Shown here: piece after piece, positions 1 to 7,976 of the stretch
Position numbering within the stretch: position 1 is the stretch's first letter
Layout: every line of letters begins with the position of its first letter
Notes under the pieces: generated by a model
Told to the model about the DNA's origin: nothing
What the model saw: only the letters and a program-made list of their open reading frames with translations
Databases searched by the model: none
Program-made: the position numbers and the translations under genes
From: Chitinophagaceae bacterium
Lineage (GTDB): Bacteria > Bacteroidota > Bacteroidia > Chitinophagales > Chitinophagaceae
Direction: 5' to 3'
Length of the DNA stretch: 64,000 nt
Assembly (NCBI GenBank): GCA_016719015.1
Contig: JADKAZ010000002.1
Location: forward strand, 124,001-188,000

Positions 1-1259
1 TAAAATTTGATATTGACGGAAGTCAGCATTTTCAAACACAATTAGATGCACCGGGCAGCGCTGTGCAGGCTACCAGGGGAACAATTCCTTCCCGGCTGCA
101 TATTTTCACTGCTAAATTGGATTATTCGAGGAAATTTAAACAACTTCTATGGGAAACGGGATTGAAAACGGCTACAACAAATACTGATAACCTTGCTCAG
201 TATTACTATAATGATGGTAGTGTATGGCTGGATGATCTGAGTCGCAGTAATCATTTCTTGTATGATGAAAATATACATTCTGCCTACAGTAGTATTGATG
301 TGCAGCAGGGAAAGTGGCGCTGGCAGACAGGACTTCGGTATGAGATGACAAAATACAAGGCCAATCAATTAGGCAATACAGTAGTAAAAGATTCTTCCTT
401 TCAAAAAAATTACGGGAGCCTGTTCCCCACAGCTTTTGTTTCGTTCAATGCAGATTCGAATAATACTTTTACAATTCGTTTTGGGAGAAGGATAGACAGG
501 CCTCAATTTCAAAATCTGAATCCGTTCCTTATCACTATCAATAAATACACTTTTGAAGGAGGCAATCCATTTATCAGGCCTCAATACACCTGGAACATGG
601 AATTGCTGCATACGTATAAACAGAAGTTTTCAACTGGTATTTCTTACAGTTATTTAAAAGATTATTTTTCCCAGATTTTCGTCATTGATTCAAATAGCAG
701 CAACGTAAACAAAAATATTATGATTTATACTAGAGGGAATGTCGGGACATTTCATAATATCGGACTTACAGCAAGCCTGCAGTTGTCCATTACCAAATGG
801 TGGAACCTGACTTCGATTGCTGTCTTTAACCATAAAGTAATTGAAGGATTTATATGGGCACCATTTAAATCAACAATTAATCAACTGAACTTTAGCCTGA
901 ACAACCAGTTTCAATTTAAAAAAGGATGGGCAGCTGAACTAACCGGTTATTACTTATCAAAGAGCCAGCTGGATCTGCAGGAGGTTTTAACTCCCCAGGG
1001 TGAAATGGGGGTAGGCGTATCAAAACAAATTTTAAAGAATAAAGGAACTCTCCGGTTTGCTATCCGTGATATTTTTTACACACAGAACTATTCTGGTTAT
1101 TCCACGTTTGAAAATGCCGACGAGCCTTTTGAAGTAAAATGGGATTCCCGTGTAGCGAGGATCACTTTTAGCTGGCGGTTTGGAAAAGCTATGAAGGCGG
1201 TAAAACGATCAGCCGGAGGGGCAACAGAAGAAACCGATAGGGTTGGAACAGGTAATTAA
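1..1259 (+). CDS. Outer-membrane beta-barrel / TonB-dependent receptor-like protein, 3' part
   Basis: This is the C-terminal part of an outer-membrane barrel protein whose 5' end lies outside the window. The frame is open from base 3, so the GTG at 63 is internal and not a start. The visible part is rich in alternating aromatic/polar strands (motifs such as RFGRRIDRPQFQNLNPF, GGNPFIRPQYTWN) typical of the Bacteroidota OMP_b-brl_3 / TonB-receptor-like family. The final barrel strand (ITFSWRFGK) is followed by a short charged tail, as is common in this family. The substrate cannot be told, since the plug domain is missing. Family assignment is from recognition of the barrel pattern. Confidence 0.85.
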   Translation, partial: KFDIDGSQHFQTQLDAPGSAVQATRGTIPSRLHIFTAKLDYSRKFKQLLWETGLKTATTNTDNLAQYYYNDGSVWLDDLSRSNHFLYDENIHSAYSSIDVQQGKWRWQTGLRYEMTKYKANQLGNTVVKDSSFQKNYGSLFPTAFVSFNADSNNTFTIRFGRRIDRPQFQNLNPFLITINKYTFEGGNPFIRPQYTWNMELLHTYKQKFSTGISYSYLKDYFSQIFVIDSNSSNVNKNIMIYTRGNVGTFHNIGLTASLQLSITKWWNLTSIAVFNHKVIEGFIWAPFKSTINQLNFSLNNQFQFKKGWAAELTGYYLSKSQLDLQEVLTPQGEMGVGVSKQILKNKGTLRFAIRDIFYTQNYSGYSTFENADEPFEVKWDSRVARITFSWRFGKAMKAVKRSAGGATEETDRVGTGN

Positions 1260-1373
1260 TCGAGAAAGGCCTTTTTTTGCTGCTGAAAATCAATGCAGAC
1301 AAGCTTTTGGTTACTTTTCAACAGGTGGGTAAAAAAAACTCAATTCAAGGGTATAAATCTCCATTCTTTCCCC

Positions 1374-1381
1374 TACCTTTG
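1374..1381 (+). promoter_or_regulatory. Bacteroidota -7 promoter box (TACCTTTG) for the rpmB operon
   Basis: TACCTTTG fits the Bacteroidota -7 consensus TAnnTTTG and lies 24 bases before the rpmB start. I see no clear -33 TTTG partner. Confidence 0.6.
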
Positions 1382-1405
1382 CCGTCCAAAAATTAAGTAT
1401 CAATC

Positions 1406-1642
1406 ATGGCCAGAGTATGTCAGGTTACAGGTAAAGTGCCGATAGGTGGAAACAAAGTTTCTCACTCTAATATCAAGACAAAGCGTCGTTTTCTTCCCAA
1501 TTTGCAGAAGAAGAGGTTTTACCTGGCCGAAGAAGATAAATGGGTTACACTGAAAGTTTCAACAGAAGCTATCCGTACCATCAATAAAAAAGGTCTTTTC
1601 ACTATAGTGAAAGAACTGAGAGCAAAAGGAGAAAAAATCTAA
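1406..1642 (+). CDS. rpmB: 50S ribosomal protein bL28
   Basis: A 78-residue basic protein starting MARVCQVTGKVPIGGNKVSHS, with the bL28 hallmark of TGK near the N-terminus followed by a KTKRRFLPNLQ segment. It is a structural protein of the large ribosomal subunit. It is first in a run rpmB-rpmG-DUF4295 with 21 and 2 base gaps, followed by a strong hairpin, so the three are probably one transcript. Length is normal for the family. Confidence 0.97.
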   Translation: MARVCQVTGKVPIGGNKVSHSNIKTKRRFLPNLQKKRFYLAEEDKWVTLKVSTEAIRTINKKGLFTIVKELRAKGEKI

Positions 1643-1663
1643 CCGAATTAAAGTTTATTAATC

Positions 1664-1846
1664 ATGGCAAAGAAAGGTAGTCGTGTACAAGTGATACTGG
1701 AATGCACTGAGCACAAAACAAGTGGTAAGCCGGGCACCAGCCGTTACATCACGGTAAAAAACAAAAAGAATAATCCCGAAAGATTGGAACTGAAAAAGTT
1801 CAACCCGATTCTTAAAAAAGTAACTGTTCATAAAGAAATCAAGTAA
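1664..1846 (+). CDS. rpmG: 50S ribosomal protein bL33 (zinc-independent form)
   Basis: A 60-residue basic protein with the bL33 pattern (GTSRYITVKNKKNNPERLELKKFNP split around the RYIT core). Only one cysteine is present, so the two CxxC zinc knuckles of the C+ form are absent and this is the C- form. It lies between rpmB and the DUF4295 gene; the same three-gene order is common in Bacteroidota. Confidence 0.96.
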   Translation: MAKKGSRVQVILECTEHKTSGKPGTSRYITVKNKKNNPERLELKKFNPILKKVTVHKEIK

Positions 1847-1848
1847 TC

Positions 1849-2022
1849 ATGGCAAAAGCAGCAAAAACGGCGATCAAAACAAAAGATGCGAGAGCAGCCG
1901 CCGAAGCAAAAAATTATACCAAAGTAATTAAGGCTGTACGCAGCCCTAAGACCGGAGCTTATACCTTTAAGGAGCAAATACTCCACAAAGACAAGATCAA
2001 AGATTTTTTAGCTCAAAAGTAA
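1849..2022 (+). CDS. DUF4295 family small basic protein, probable ribosomal protein
   Basis: A 57-residue, lysine/alanine-rich protein starting MAKAAKTAIKTKDARAAAEA and ending IKDFLAQK. The ATG is 2 bases after the rpmG stop, which argues for co-translation with the ribosomal genes. The family (DUF4295) is restricted to Bacteroidota and sits behind rpmG in most of its genomes. From memory, structural work on a Flavobacterium ribosome described an extra large-subunit protein called bL38 that I believe corresponds to this family; the family call is firm, the ribosomal role is recalled rather than seen. Confidence 0.88.
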   Translation: MAKAAKTAIKTKDARAAAEAKNYTKVIKAVRSPKTGAYTFKEQILHKDKIKDFLAQK

Positions 2023-2044
2023 TTTGGAGTTAGTAAGAGTATTC

Positions 2045-2080
2045 AAAAGCTATTCGTGGAAAACGGATGGCTTTTGTTGT
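2045..2080 (+). terminator. Rho-independent terminator after the rpmB-rpmG-DUF4295 operon
   Basis: A 13-bp stem (2045-2057 against 2063-2075, two G-U pairs) closed by a 5-base loop and followed by a T-rich stretch. It starts 22 bases after the DUF4295 stop and separates the ribosomal operon from ftsY. Confidence 0.75.
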
Positions 2081-2084
2081 TTAA

Positions 2085-2161
2085 ATTGGTGAATGGTTAA
2101 TAGTGAAAAGTGAATGAGTCATGTTGTATCGGGTATCATTGACTATTGACAATTCACTTTT
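2085..2161. repeat. Degenerate intergenic repeat rich in GTGAAT/ATTCAC
   Basis: The stretch upstream of ftsY has clustered GTGAAT-like units and ends in the reverse complement. AAAAGTGAAT (2106-2115) is a perfect inverted partner of ATTCACTTTT (2152-2161). The 13-mer at 2145-2157 occurs in reverse complement at 18663-18675. No coding function is visible; short degenerate repeats of this kind are frequent in Bacteroidota intergenic DNA. Confidence 0.5.
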
Positions 2162-2176
2162 TACAAATATTCAATT

Positions 2177-3145
2177 ATGGGATTCTTTAATAAATTATTC
2201 GGTAAAAAGGAAAAGGAAAGCCTTGATGAAGGGTTAAAAAAAACCAAGGAGGGTTTCTTTTCTAAGATCACCAAAGCTATTGCTGGTAAAAGCACTGTGG
2301 ATGAAGAAGTGCTGGATAACCTGGAAGAAGCATTGGTAAGTGCTGATGTGGGTATTGAAACCACGGTGAAGATCATCGATAGAATTGAGAAGAGAGTTGC
2401 AAAAGATAAATACCTGAATGCAGGGGAGCTGAATAAAATGTTGCAGGAGGAAATTGAAACATTGCTGGTAGATGCTCCTGAATCAAATACTTACGCATTT
2501 AATTCTGATCTGCCGACCAGGCCATATATCATTCTTGTGGTTGGGGTAAACGGAGTAGGAAAAACAACCACTATCGGTAAACTGGCTTATAATTTTAAAA
2601 AAGCTGGCAAGAGTGTTTTGTTGGGTGCAGCCGATACTTTCAGGGCGGCCGCTGTTGACCAACTAACCATCTGGAGCGAAAGGGTTGGAGTGCCAATTGT
2701 AAAACAGGACATGGGTAGTGACCCTGCCGCTGTTGCATTTGACACGGTGCAAAGTGCAGTAGCTAAACAAAGCGATGTAGTATTGATTGATACAGCAGGT
2801 CGTTTACATAACAAAGCACATCTGATGGATGAACTGGGCAAGATCAAAAGAGTAATACAAAAAACAATCCCTGATGCGCCGCATGAAGTGTTACTGGTTT
2901 TAGATGGCTCCACAGGGCAAAATGCACTGGAACAGGCGAAACATTTTACAGCAACTACTGAAGTAACAGCATTAGCCATAACAAAATTGGATGGCACTGC
3001 AAAAGGCGGTGTGGTGCTTGCAATAGCCGACCAGTTTAAAATACCGGTAAAGTTTATAGGAGTAGGAGAGAAAATGGAAGACTTACTGGTTTTTGATAAA
3101 CATGAATTTGTAGATAGTCTTTTTAATTTGGACAACACTAATTAA
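2177..3145 (+). CDS. ftsY: Signal recognition particle receptor FtsY
   Basis: The 322-residue SRP receptor GTPase docks SRP-ribosome complexes at the inner membrane for co-translational insertion. After an amphipathic, lysine-rich N-terminus (FFNKLFGKKEKE) comes the helical N domain and then the G domain: P-loop GVNGVGKTTT near residue 123, DTFRAAA near 155, DTAGR near 205, TKLDG near 268 and the closing GVGEKMEDL. The long acidic A domain of the E. coli protein is missing, as is usual outside Proteobacteria. It is followed 22 bases later by rimO. Confidence 0.97.
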   Translation: MGFFNKLFGKKEKESLDEGLKKTKEGFFSKITKAIAGKSTVDEEVLDNLEEALVSADVGIETTVKIIDRIEKRVAKDKYLNAGELNKMLQEEIETLLVDAPESNTYAFNSDLPTRPYIILVVGVNGVGKTTTIGKLAYNFKKAGKSVLLGAADTFRAAAVDQLTIWSERVGVPIVKQDMGSDPAAVAFDTVQSAVAKQSDVVLIDTAGRLHNKAHLMDELGKIKRVIQKTIPDAPHEVLLVLDGSTGQNALEQAKHFTATTEVTALAITKLDGTAKGGVVLAIADQFKIPVKFIGVGEKMEDLLVFDKHEFVDSLFNLDNTN

Positions 3146-3167
3146 TCACCCCTTTAGGGATTTGGGC

Positions 3168-4478
3168 ATGAAGACGAAAACACTAAAGAAAGATAAGGTC
3201 AACATCATCACCCTCGGATGCAGCAAGAACATGGTGGACAGTGAAGTGCTGAGCGGCCAGTTGCTGGCTAATGAGATTGATGTGGTACATGAGAATAAAA
3301 AGTCCGATCACAATATAGTGGTGGTGAACACTTGTGGGTTCATTGAAAAAGCTAAAGAAGAAAGTATCAATACAATTCTTGACCAGGTAGAATTAAAACG
3401 AAGAGGTAAAATTGATAAAGTATATGTGACAGGCTGCCTGAGTGAACGATATAAAAATAATCTCGAAGCAGAAATACCAGAGGTAGATGCCTATTTCGGT
3501 ACGATGGAACTGCCATTGATATTAAAACAGTTTGAAGCGGATTACAAAACAGAACTGGTAGGCGAAAGATTACTGGCAACACCACAGCACTATGCGTACA
3601 TGAAAATTTCGGAAGGTTGTAACAGGACCTGTTCTTTTTGTGCTATACCATTGATGAGGGGGCAGCATGTAAGCAAACCGATTGATGAACTGGTAAAAGA
3701 AGCCGAAGGATTGGTAAAGAAAGGAGTGAAGGAAGTAATGCTGATTGCCCAGGAACTTACTTATTACGGCCTTGATATTTACAAGAAAAGAATGTTGCCC
3801 GATCTGTTACAACGCCTGGCCGATGTAAAGGGATTGGAATGGATACGATTGCATTATGCATATCCTTCAAAGTTTCCATTAGAGATATTAGATGTGATGA
3901 GAGAAAGAGATAATATCTGTAATTATCTTGATATGCCGTTGCAGCATGCTGCAAATAATATGCTGAAGGCAATGAAACGGAATATAACAAGAGAGGAGAT
4001 GGAAGACCTTACAGCAGCTATTCGGTCGAAAGTCCCGGGTATCTGTTTGCGTACAACATTGATCGCAGGATTTCCCGGGGAGACATTGGATGATATAGAA
4101 GAGTTGAAAGAATTTTTGCAACGGCAGCGGTTTGATCGTGTAGGTACCTTTACTTATTCACATGAAGAAGGAACCAGTGGTTTTGCATTAGCAGATGATG
4201 TCCCGGCTGAAGAAAAAGAAAGAAGAGCACAGGAAATCATGGAAGTGCAGCAGGAGATATCTTTTGAGCTGAACCAGGTAAAAATCGGCAAGACTTTCAA
4301 AACGCTGATTGATAAAAAAGAAGCCGGCCGTTATTTGGGCCGTACCGAATTTGATTCAGTAGAAGTGGATAACGAAGTAGTGATACACTCTAAGAAAAAA
4401 CTTCCCATTGGAGAATTTGTAAATGTGAAGATTACTAAAGCTTACGACTATGATTTAGAAGGCGAAGTCGTTGGTTAA
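3168..4478 (+). CDS. rimO: Ribosomal protein uS12 methylthiotransferase RimO
   Basis: A radical SAM methylthiotransferase that adds a methylthio group to an aspartate of ribosomal protein uS12. The N-terminal UPF0004 domain supplies three cluster cysteines (LGCSKN, NTCGFI, TGCLSERY). The radical SAM core has CNRTCSFC near residue 145, and a TRAM domain closes the protein. An in-frame TTG lies two codons upstream at 3162; I prefer the ATG at 3168, giving 436 residues. SKN/STCGF spacing and the GQHVSKP loop favour RimO over MiaB. The region just before the ATG carries a CCCCTTTAGGG element also seen before the RND gene at 31653. Confidence 0.95.
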   Translation: MKTKTLKKDKVNIITLGCSKNMVDSEVLSGQLLANEIDVVHENKKSDHNIVVVNTCGFIEKAKEESINTILDQVELKRRGKIDKVYVTGCLSERYKNNLEAEIPEVDAYFGTMELPLILKQFEADYKTELVGERLLATPQHYAYMKISEGCNRTCSFCAIPLMRGQHVSKPIDELVKEAEGLVKKGVKEVMLIAQELTYYGLDIYKKRMLPDLLQRLADVKGLEWIRLHYAYPSKFPLEILDVMRERDNICNYLDMPLQHAANNMLKAMKRNITREEMEDLTAAIRSKVPGICLRTTLIAGFPGETLDDIEELKEFLQRQRFDRVGTFTYSHEEGTSGFALADDVPAEEKERRAQEIMEVQQEISFELNQVKIGKTFKTLIDKKEAGRYLGRTEFDSVEVDNEVVIHSKKKLPIGEFVNVKITKAYDYDLEGEVVG

Positions 4479-4552
4479 TTTTCGTTCATCATCTTTTACA
4501 TCTTTCATTGAATAAAGTAGGGTAGTTGCTATCCCTTATAATATTATAAAAA

Positions 4553-4578
4553 AGAGGGCCGAAGCCCTCTCTCTTTTT
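4553..4578. terminator. Bidirectional Rho-independent terminator
   Basis: A perfect 7-bp stem (AGAGGGC 4553-4559, GCCCTCT 4564-4570) with a CGAA loop, T-rich on the right and A-rich on the left. It lies between convergent genes and can serve both; its T-run runs into the stop codon of the minus-strand gene. Confidence 0.85.
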
Positions 4579-5176
4579 AATCATCATCATCTTTTTTCTT
4601 CAACTGATCAGGCTTTTGTTTTTTTATTTGTAAACTATCGGAAGCTGGTGCTGACGGTTGGCCAGTAGTGGAGGCAGGTTTTTTTTCGTCCTCCTCTTCG
4701 CCTTCTTCATTCTCATTTCCTTCTGCATTGGCGGCACCACCATTTTGTATTTCACTGTGGCGGATGAGACCGCCCAAATGGGCTGTCTGGGCCATCGTAC
4801 CAAAAGAGGCCAATGAAAGTAACAGAGCTCCTGAAAAAACAATTTTTGCAAGGCCTGTATTCTTTCTTAAAAAAATTCCGAGAAGGGCAATGACACCTGT
4901 GATAATGATGATGATGAGGGATATTTTAGCCATATCCTCATGTCTTTCGATAGCCGATTCATTTACGCCAGGTAAATTTTCTACCAGTTCTTCTGTTCCC
5001 TCACCGGTGAGATAAACAGGTATGGTAAGAACTGCTGCTGTTACCAGCAGATATAAAGAAAGGTTTTTGAAGGATTCATTTTTCCTGATCATTCCAAGTA
5101 TTAATATACTACCGCCAATAATTGACAACAGTAATGGCGCATGGTTCAGCGCCAGGTGAATTTGTGCTGCATTCAT
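4577..5176 (-). CDS. Four-helix membrane protein with acidic/lysine-rich tail (DUF2231-like)
   Basis: A 199-residue protein of unknown function. The N-terminus (MNAAQIHLALNHAPLLLSII) and three further hydrophobic segments (about 38-58, 83-103, 108-128) predict four membrane helices, with a fifth short apolar patch near 130. The first helix with its HLALNHAP motif resembles DUF2231-type membrane proteins, where such histidines are sometimes linked with heme or cupredoxin partners; this is only a resemblance. From about residue 145 the chain is low-complexity, acidic and then KKQKPDQLKKKDDDD. The neighbour upstream is a small secreted protein often found near metal efflux genes. Confidence 0.75.
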   Translation of the reverse strand: MNAAQIHLALNHAPLLLSIIGGSILILGMIRKNESFKNLSLYLLVTAAVLTIPVYLTGEGTEELVENLPGVNESAIERHEDMAKISLIIIIITGVIALLGIFLRKNTGLAKIVFSGALLLSLASFGTMAQTAHLGGLIRHSEIQNGGAANAEGNENEEGEEEDEKKPASTTGQPSAPASDSLQIKKQKPDQLKKKDDDD

Positions 5177-5250
5177 AATGTAATATTTAGTGATAAATAA
5201 TACTGACAGTCGGTAATAACTGCCATATCCTTGTTGCTAGTCAGAAAAGA

Positions 5251-5628
5251 TCAGGCGGTAGGAGGGTGAAAAATTGAAAAGGATCTGTCACAAATAATGC
5301 CTTCGCAATGACGTGTATTTTTTTTGCTGCTTTCCGCAGGTATTGCAAGAGCAGGAATATCTGGTTTACTTACAATCGGGGTGTCTGTGTGAGAAATATT
5401 GCCTGATGATTTGAAGGGAAGTTTATTGTCTTCGCTTTCATCATTATCATTGGGATGTTCCCTGTCTGAATAATGAATCTTGAAAAATTCGACTAGTGAC
5501 ATTGATGGGTCTTCCTGGTGATGCTGCTGGAAATGTTTTGCCAGCAAAGGTAATTTCCATAACTGGTGCAACTCGGTTGCTCCGTTAAGTAGTAATAGAG
5601 AAAGTACAATGGTTACTATTTTATTCAT
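5251..5628 (-). CDS. Small secreted protein of unknown function
   Basis: A 125-residue protein with a signal peptide (MNKIVTIVLSLLLLNGATE), then a polar, histidine- and aspartate-rich mature part (KHFQQHHQEDPSMSLVEFFKIHY, split here by an LVEFF core; DNDESEDNKLPF). Two cysteines lie in a CEGIIC motif near the C-terminus. Proteins of this shape occur beside heavy-metal efflux genes in Bacteroidota, but no such genes are visible here, so a metal-related role is a guess. It is read toward the DUF2231-like gene and divergently from ppk. Confidence 0.65.
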   Translation of the reverse strand: MNKIVTIVLSLLLLNGATELHQLWKLPLLAKHFQQHHQEDPSMSLVEFFKIHYSDREHPNDNDESEDNKLPFKSSGNISHTDTPIVSKPDIPALAIPAESSKKNTRHCEGIICDRSFSIFHPPTA

Positions 5629-5814
5629 CTCCAGTCTAGTGGCTGCAAACTAATATTTGTGGAACTAACTGGTACTGACTTTTGTCAGGTGTGAGTGAAT
5701 TGTCTATTTTATAACAACTTGACCGGAATACCATCAGTTTTAATCAGAAAGAGGGTTAAATGCCTGACGTTTATTTTTTGCAGACCGGGTAGCTAAGATT
5801 TAGCAGTAAACCAT

Positions 5815-5822
5815 TATCTTAG
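5815..5822 (+). promoter_or_regulatory. Candidate -7 box (TATCTTAG) for ppk
   Basis: TATCTTAG, one base off TAnnTTTG, lies 17 bases before the ppk ATG. The identical octamer precedes the DapA-family gene at 9133-9140. The 211-base divergent intergenic region otherwise shows only a short CTGAC/GTCAG hairpin near 5680. Confidence 0.35.
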
Positions 5823-5839
5823 TTCGAATAAACCTTTCT

Positions 5840-7909
5840 ATGGCAGACGATAACAAGTATGTTTTCCTGAACCGGGACCTCAGTTGGCTTAGTTTTAATC
5901 ACCGTGTCCTGATGGAAGCGGCAGATAAAACTGTTCCGCTTTACAGCCGGATATCTTTTCTATCCATTTTCTCTTCCAATCTCGATGAATTTTTCAGGGT
6001 GAGAATGCCCTCTATTTTTGCTTTTACCAGTATTGAGGCAAAGAAGACTTCTATACGGGAAGAATACCCAAAAGACCTGGTACAGCAAGTACAAACGGAA
6101 GTACACCGGCAACTTGAGGAGTTTGGAGCAGTATTGAAGAAGCAAATTTTACCCGAACTGGCGGGAAATCATATCTGGCTATATTATGATGACCCCATCC
6201 GGGCCGAACATAAAGAAACCGTACGGGAGTATTTCCTGTCCAAAGTCCTTTCTTTTCTGCAACCAATTATTTTGCGGAAAGAAAACCAATCGACTGTTTT
6301 TTTAGATAATAATGCCCTCTATTTTATTGTTGATATGGAAGCACCCGATCAGCCCGGGGTACATTTATATGCGGTACTAAATATCCCATCTGCCAATCTT
6401 CCACGGTTTTCTGAGCTGCCCATGCTGGGAGATGACCATTATATTCTTTTCCTTGACGATGTGATAAGGGAAAACCTGCAGGAAGTATTTCCTGCATTTA
6501 CTGTACATGGTGCATGGAGTATAAAACTGACCCGTGATGCAGAAATGAGTATTGAAGACGAATTCATTGGCGATATTGCTGAGAAAATTGAAAAGCAATT
6601 AGAAAAAAGAGAAGTAGGTCATGCCACCCGTTTATTATATGATGGGACCATGCCAGCCCAGGTAAAAGATTTTGTACAGAAATACCTGCTTCTCCGGGAT
6701 GAGGAAATGGCGGAAGGCGGACGTTATCATAACCTGAAAGATTTAGGTAGCCTGCCCAATCCACAGAAAGGAAAGTTAACACAAAGCAACTGGCCTTCGG
6801 TGGCACATTCAGGGTTTGATAATCATCGTTCCATATTTCAAAGCATAACTGAGCAGGAGAAAATGCTGCACCTGCCATACCATTCTTACAATTATATTCT
6901 CCGTTTCTTTAATGAAGCCGCTATTGACCCGAATGTAAAAGAGATTTATGTTACTCTATACAGGGTTGCCGCTGATTCCCATATTGTCAATGCACTCATC
7001 AGTGCGGCAAAGAACGGCAAGAAGGTTACTGTGTTTGTAGAGTTAAAAGCAAGATTTGATGAAGCCAATAACCTGAAGTGGAGCAAGAAGATGAAGGCTG
7101 CCGGTATAAAGATTATCAATAGTATCCCCGGTTTGAAAGTGCATGCCAAGGTAGCACTAGTAAAAAGAATTGAAGGTAAAGACTGGAAAAATTATTCTTT
7201 TATGGCCACCGGGAATTTCAATGAGGCCACCGGACGATTTTATACGGATCATGTATTGTTTACTTCCAATAAAGAATTTGGTATTGAGTTGGAATGGCTG
7301 TTTGATTATCTGCAAAGCCGTAAACAACCTGCTGAGTATATGAAGATTCCTTTTCAGCATCTTCTTGTATCGCAATTTAATATCATTAAGCGTTTCGAAA
7401 AACTGATCGACAGGGAAATTAAGAATGCCAAAAAAGGCCGCCCTGCCGGAATTATCATCAAGCTGAATAATCTGCAGGAAAGAGCCATGATCGAGAAGCT
7501 CTATGAAGCCAGCAGGGCAGGGGTAAAAGTGCAATTATTGGTTCGCAGTATCTGCAGCCTGGCACCGGGAGTAACGGGACAGAGTGAGAACATCACCGTT
7601 CACCGTATTGTAGACCGTTACCTGGAACATGCAAGGGTTTTTGTTTTTCATAATAATGGCGAGCCGCAATATTTTATGGGTAGTGCTGATTGGATGAACC
7701 GCAACCTGCATAGCCGCATTGAAGTAATATTCCCCGTGTACGATCCGGCATTTGGGGAAGAACTGAATCATATTTTGCAACTGCAACTGAATGATAATCG
7801 TAAAGCGGTATATGTAAATACTGCGTTGGACAATCAGCGTTGTACTAACGATCAGGCACCCCTGGCAGCACAACAGGCTATATATGAATTTGTGAAGAGT
7901 AAAAATTAA
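5840..7909 (+). CDS. ppk1: Polyphosphate kinase 1
   Basis: PPK1 reversibly transfers the gamma phosphate of ATP onto long-chain polyphosphate. The 689-residue length is normal. The N-terminal domain opens with the usual FLNRDLSWLSFNHRVL. The autophosphorylated histidine is His435 in KVHAKVALV, followed by MATGNFNEATGRFYTDH; the second catalytic histidine is His597 in YLEHARVFVFHN, and MGSADWMNRNLHSRIEV follows. These are the PLD-like catalytic motifs of PPK1. No exopolyphosphatase is adjacent, though a secreted PPX/GppA-like protein lies at 12313-13722. Its 3' end faces guaC. Confidence 0.97.
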   Translation: MADDNKYVFLNRDLSWLSFNHRVLMEAADKTVPLYSRISFLSIFSSNLDEFFRVRMPSIFAFTSIEAKKTSIREEYPKDLVQQVQTEVHRQLEEFGAVLKKQILPELAGNHIWLYYDDPIRAEHKETVREYFLSKVLSFLQPIILRKENQSTVFLDNNALYFIVDMEAPDQPGVHLYAVLNIPSANLPRFSELPMLGDDHYILFLDDVIRENLQEVFPAFTVHGAWSIKLTRDAEMSIEDEFIGDIAEKIEKQLEKREVGHATRLLYDGTMPAQVKDFVQKYLLLRDEEMAEGGRYHNLKDLGSLPNPQKGKLTQSNWPSVAHSGFDNHRSIFQSITEQEKMLHLPYHSYNYILRFFNEAAIDPNVKEIYVTLYRVAADSHIVNALISAAKNGKKVTVFVELKARFDEANNLKWSKKMKAAGIKIINSIPGLKVHAKVALVKRIEGKDWKNYSFMATGNFNEATGRFYTDHVLFTSNKEFGIELEWLFDYLQSRKQPAEYMKIPFQHLLVSQFNIIKRFEKLIDREIKNAKKGRPAGIIIKLNNLQERAMIEKLYEASRAGVKVQLLVRSICSLAPGVTGQSENITVHRIVDRYLEHARVFVFHNNGEPQYFMGSADWMNRNLHSRIEVIFPVYDPAFGEELNHILQLQLNDNRKAVYVNTALDNQRCTNDQAPLAAQQAIYEFVKSKN

Positions 7910-7976
7910 AATTGATACCTGATAAAATTTATCTTTTTAGGAGGTAACGGGAGGGCGGTGTTCATACTACTATCCT

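Noticed and set aside
2587..3138. 183-residue open frame antisense to ftsY
   Set aside because: It lies fully inside ftsY on the other strand, its translation is serine/alanine-rich without any motif, and it has no promoter or room.
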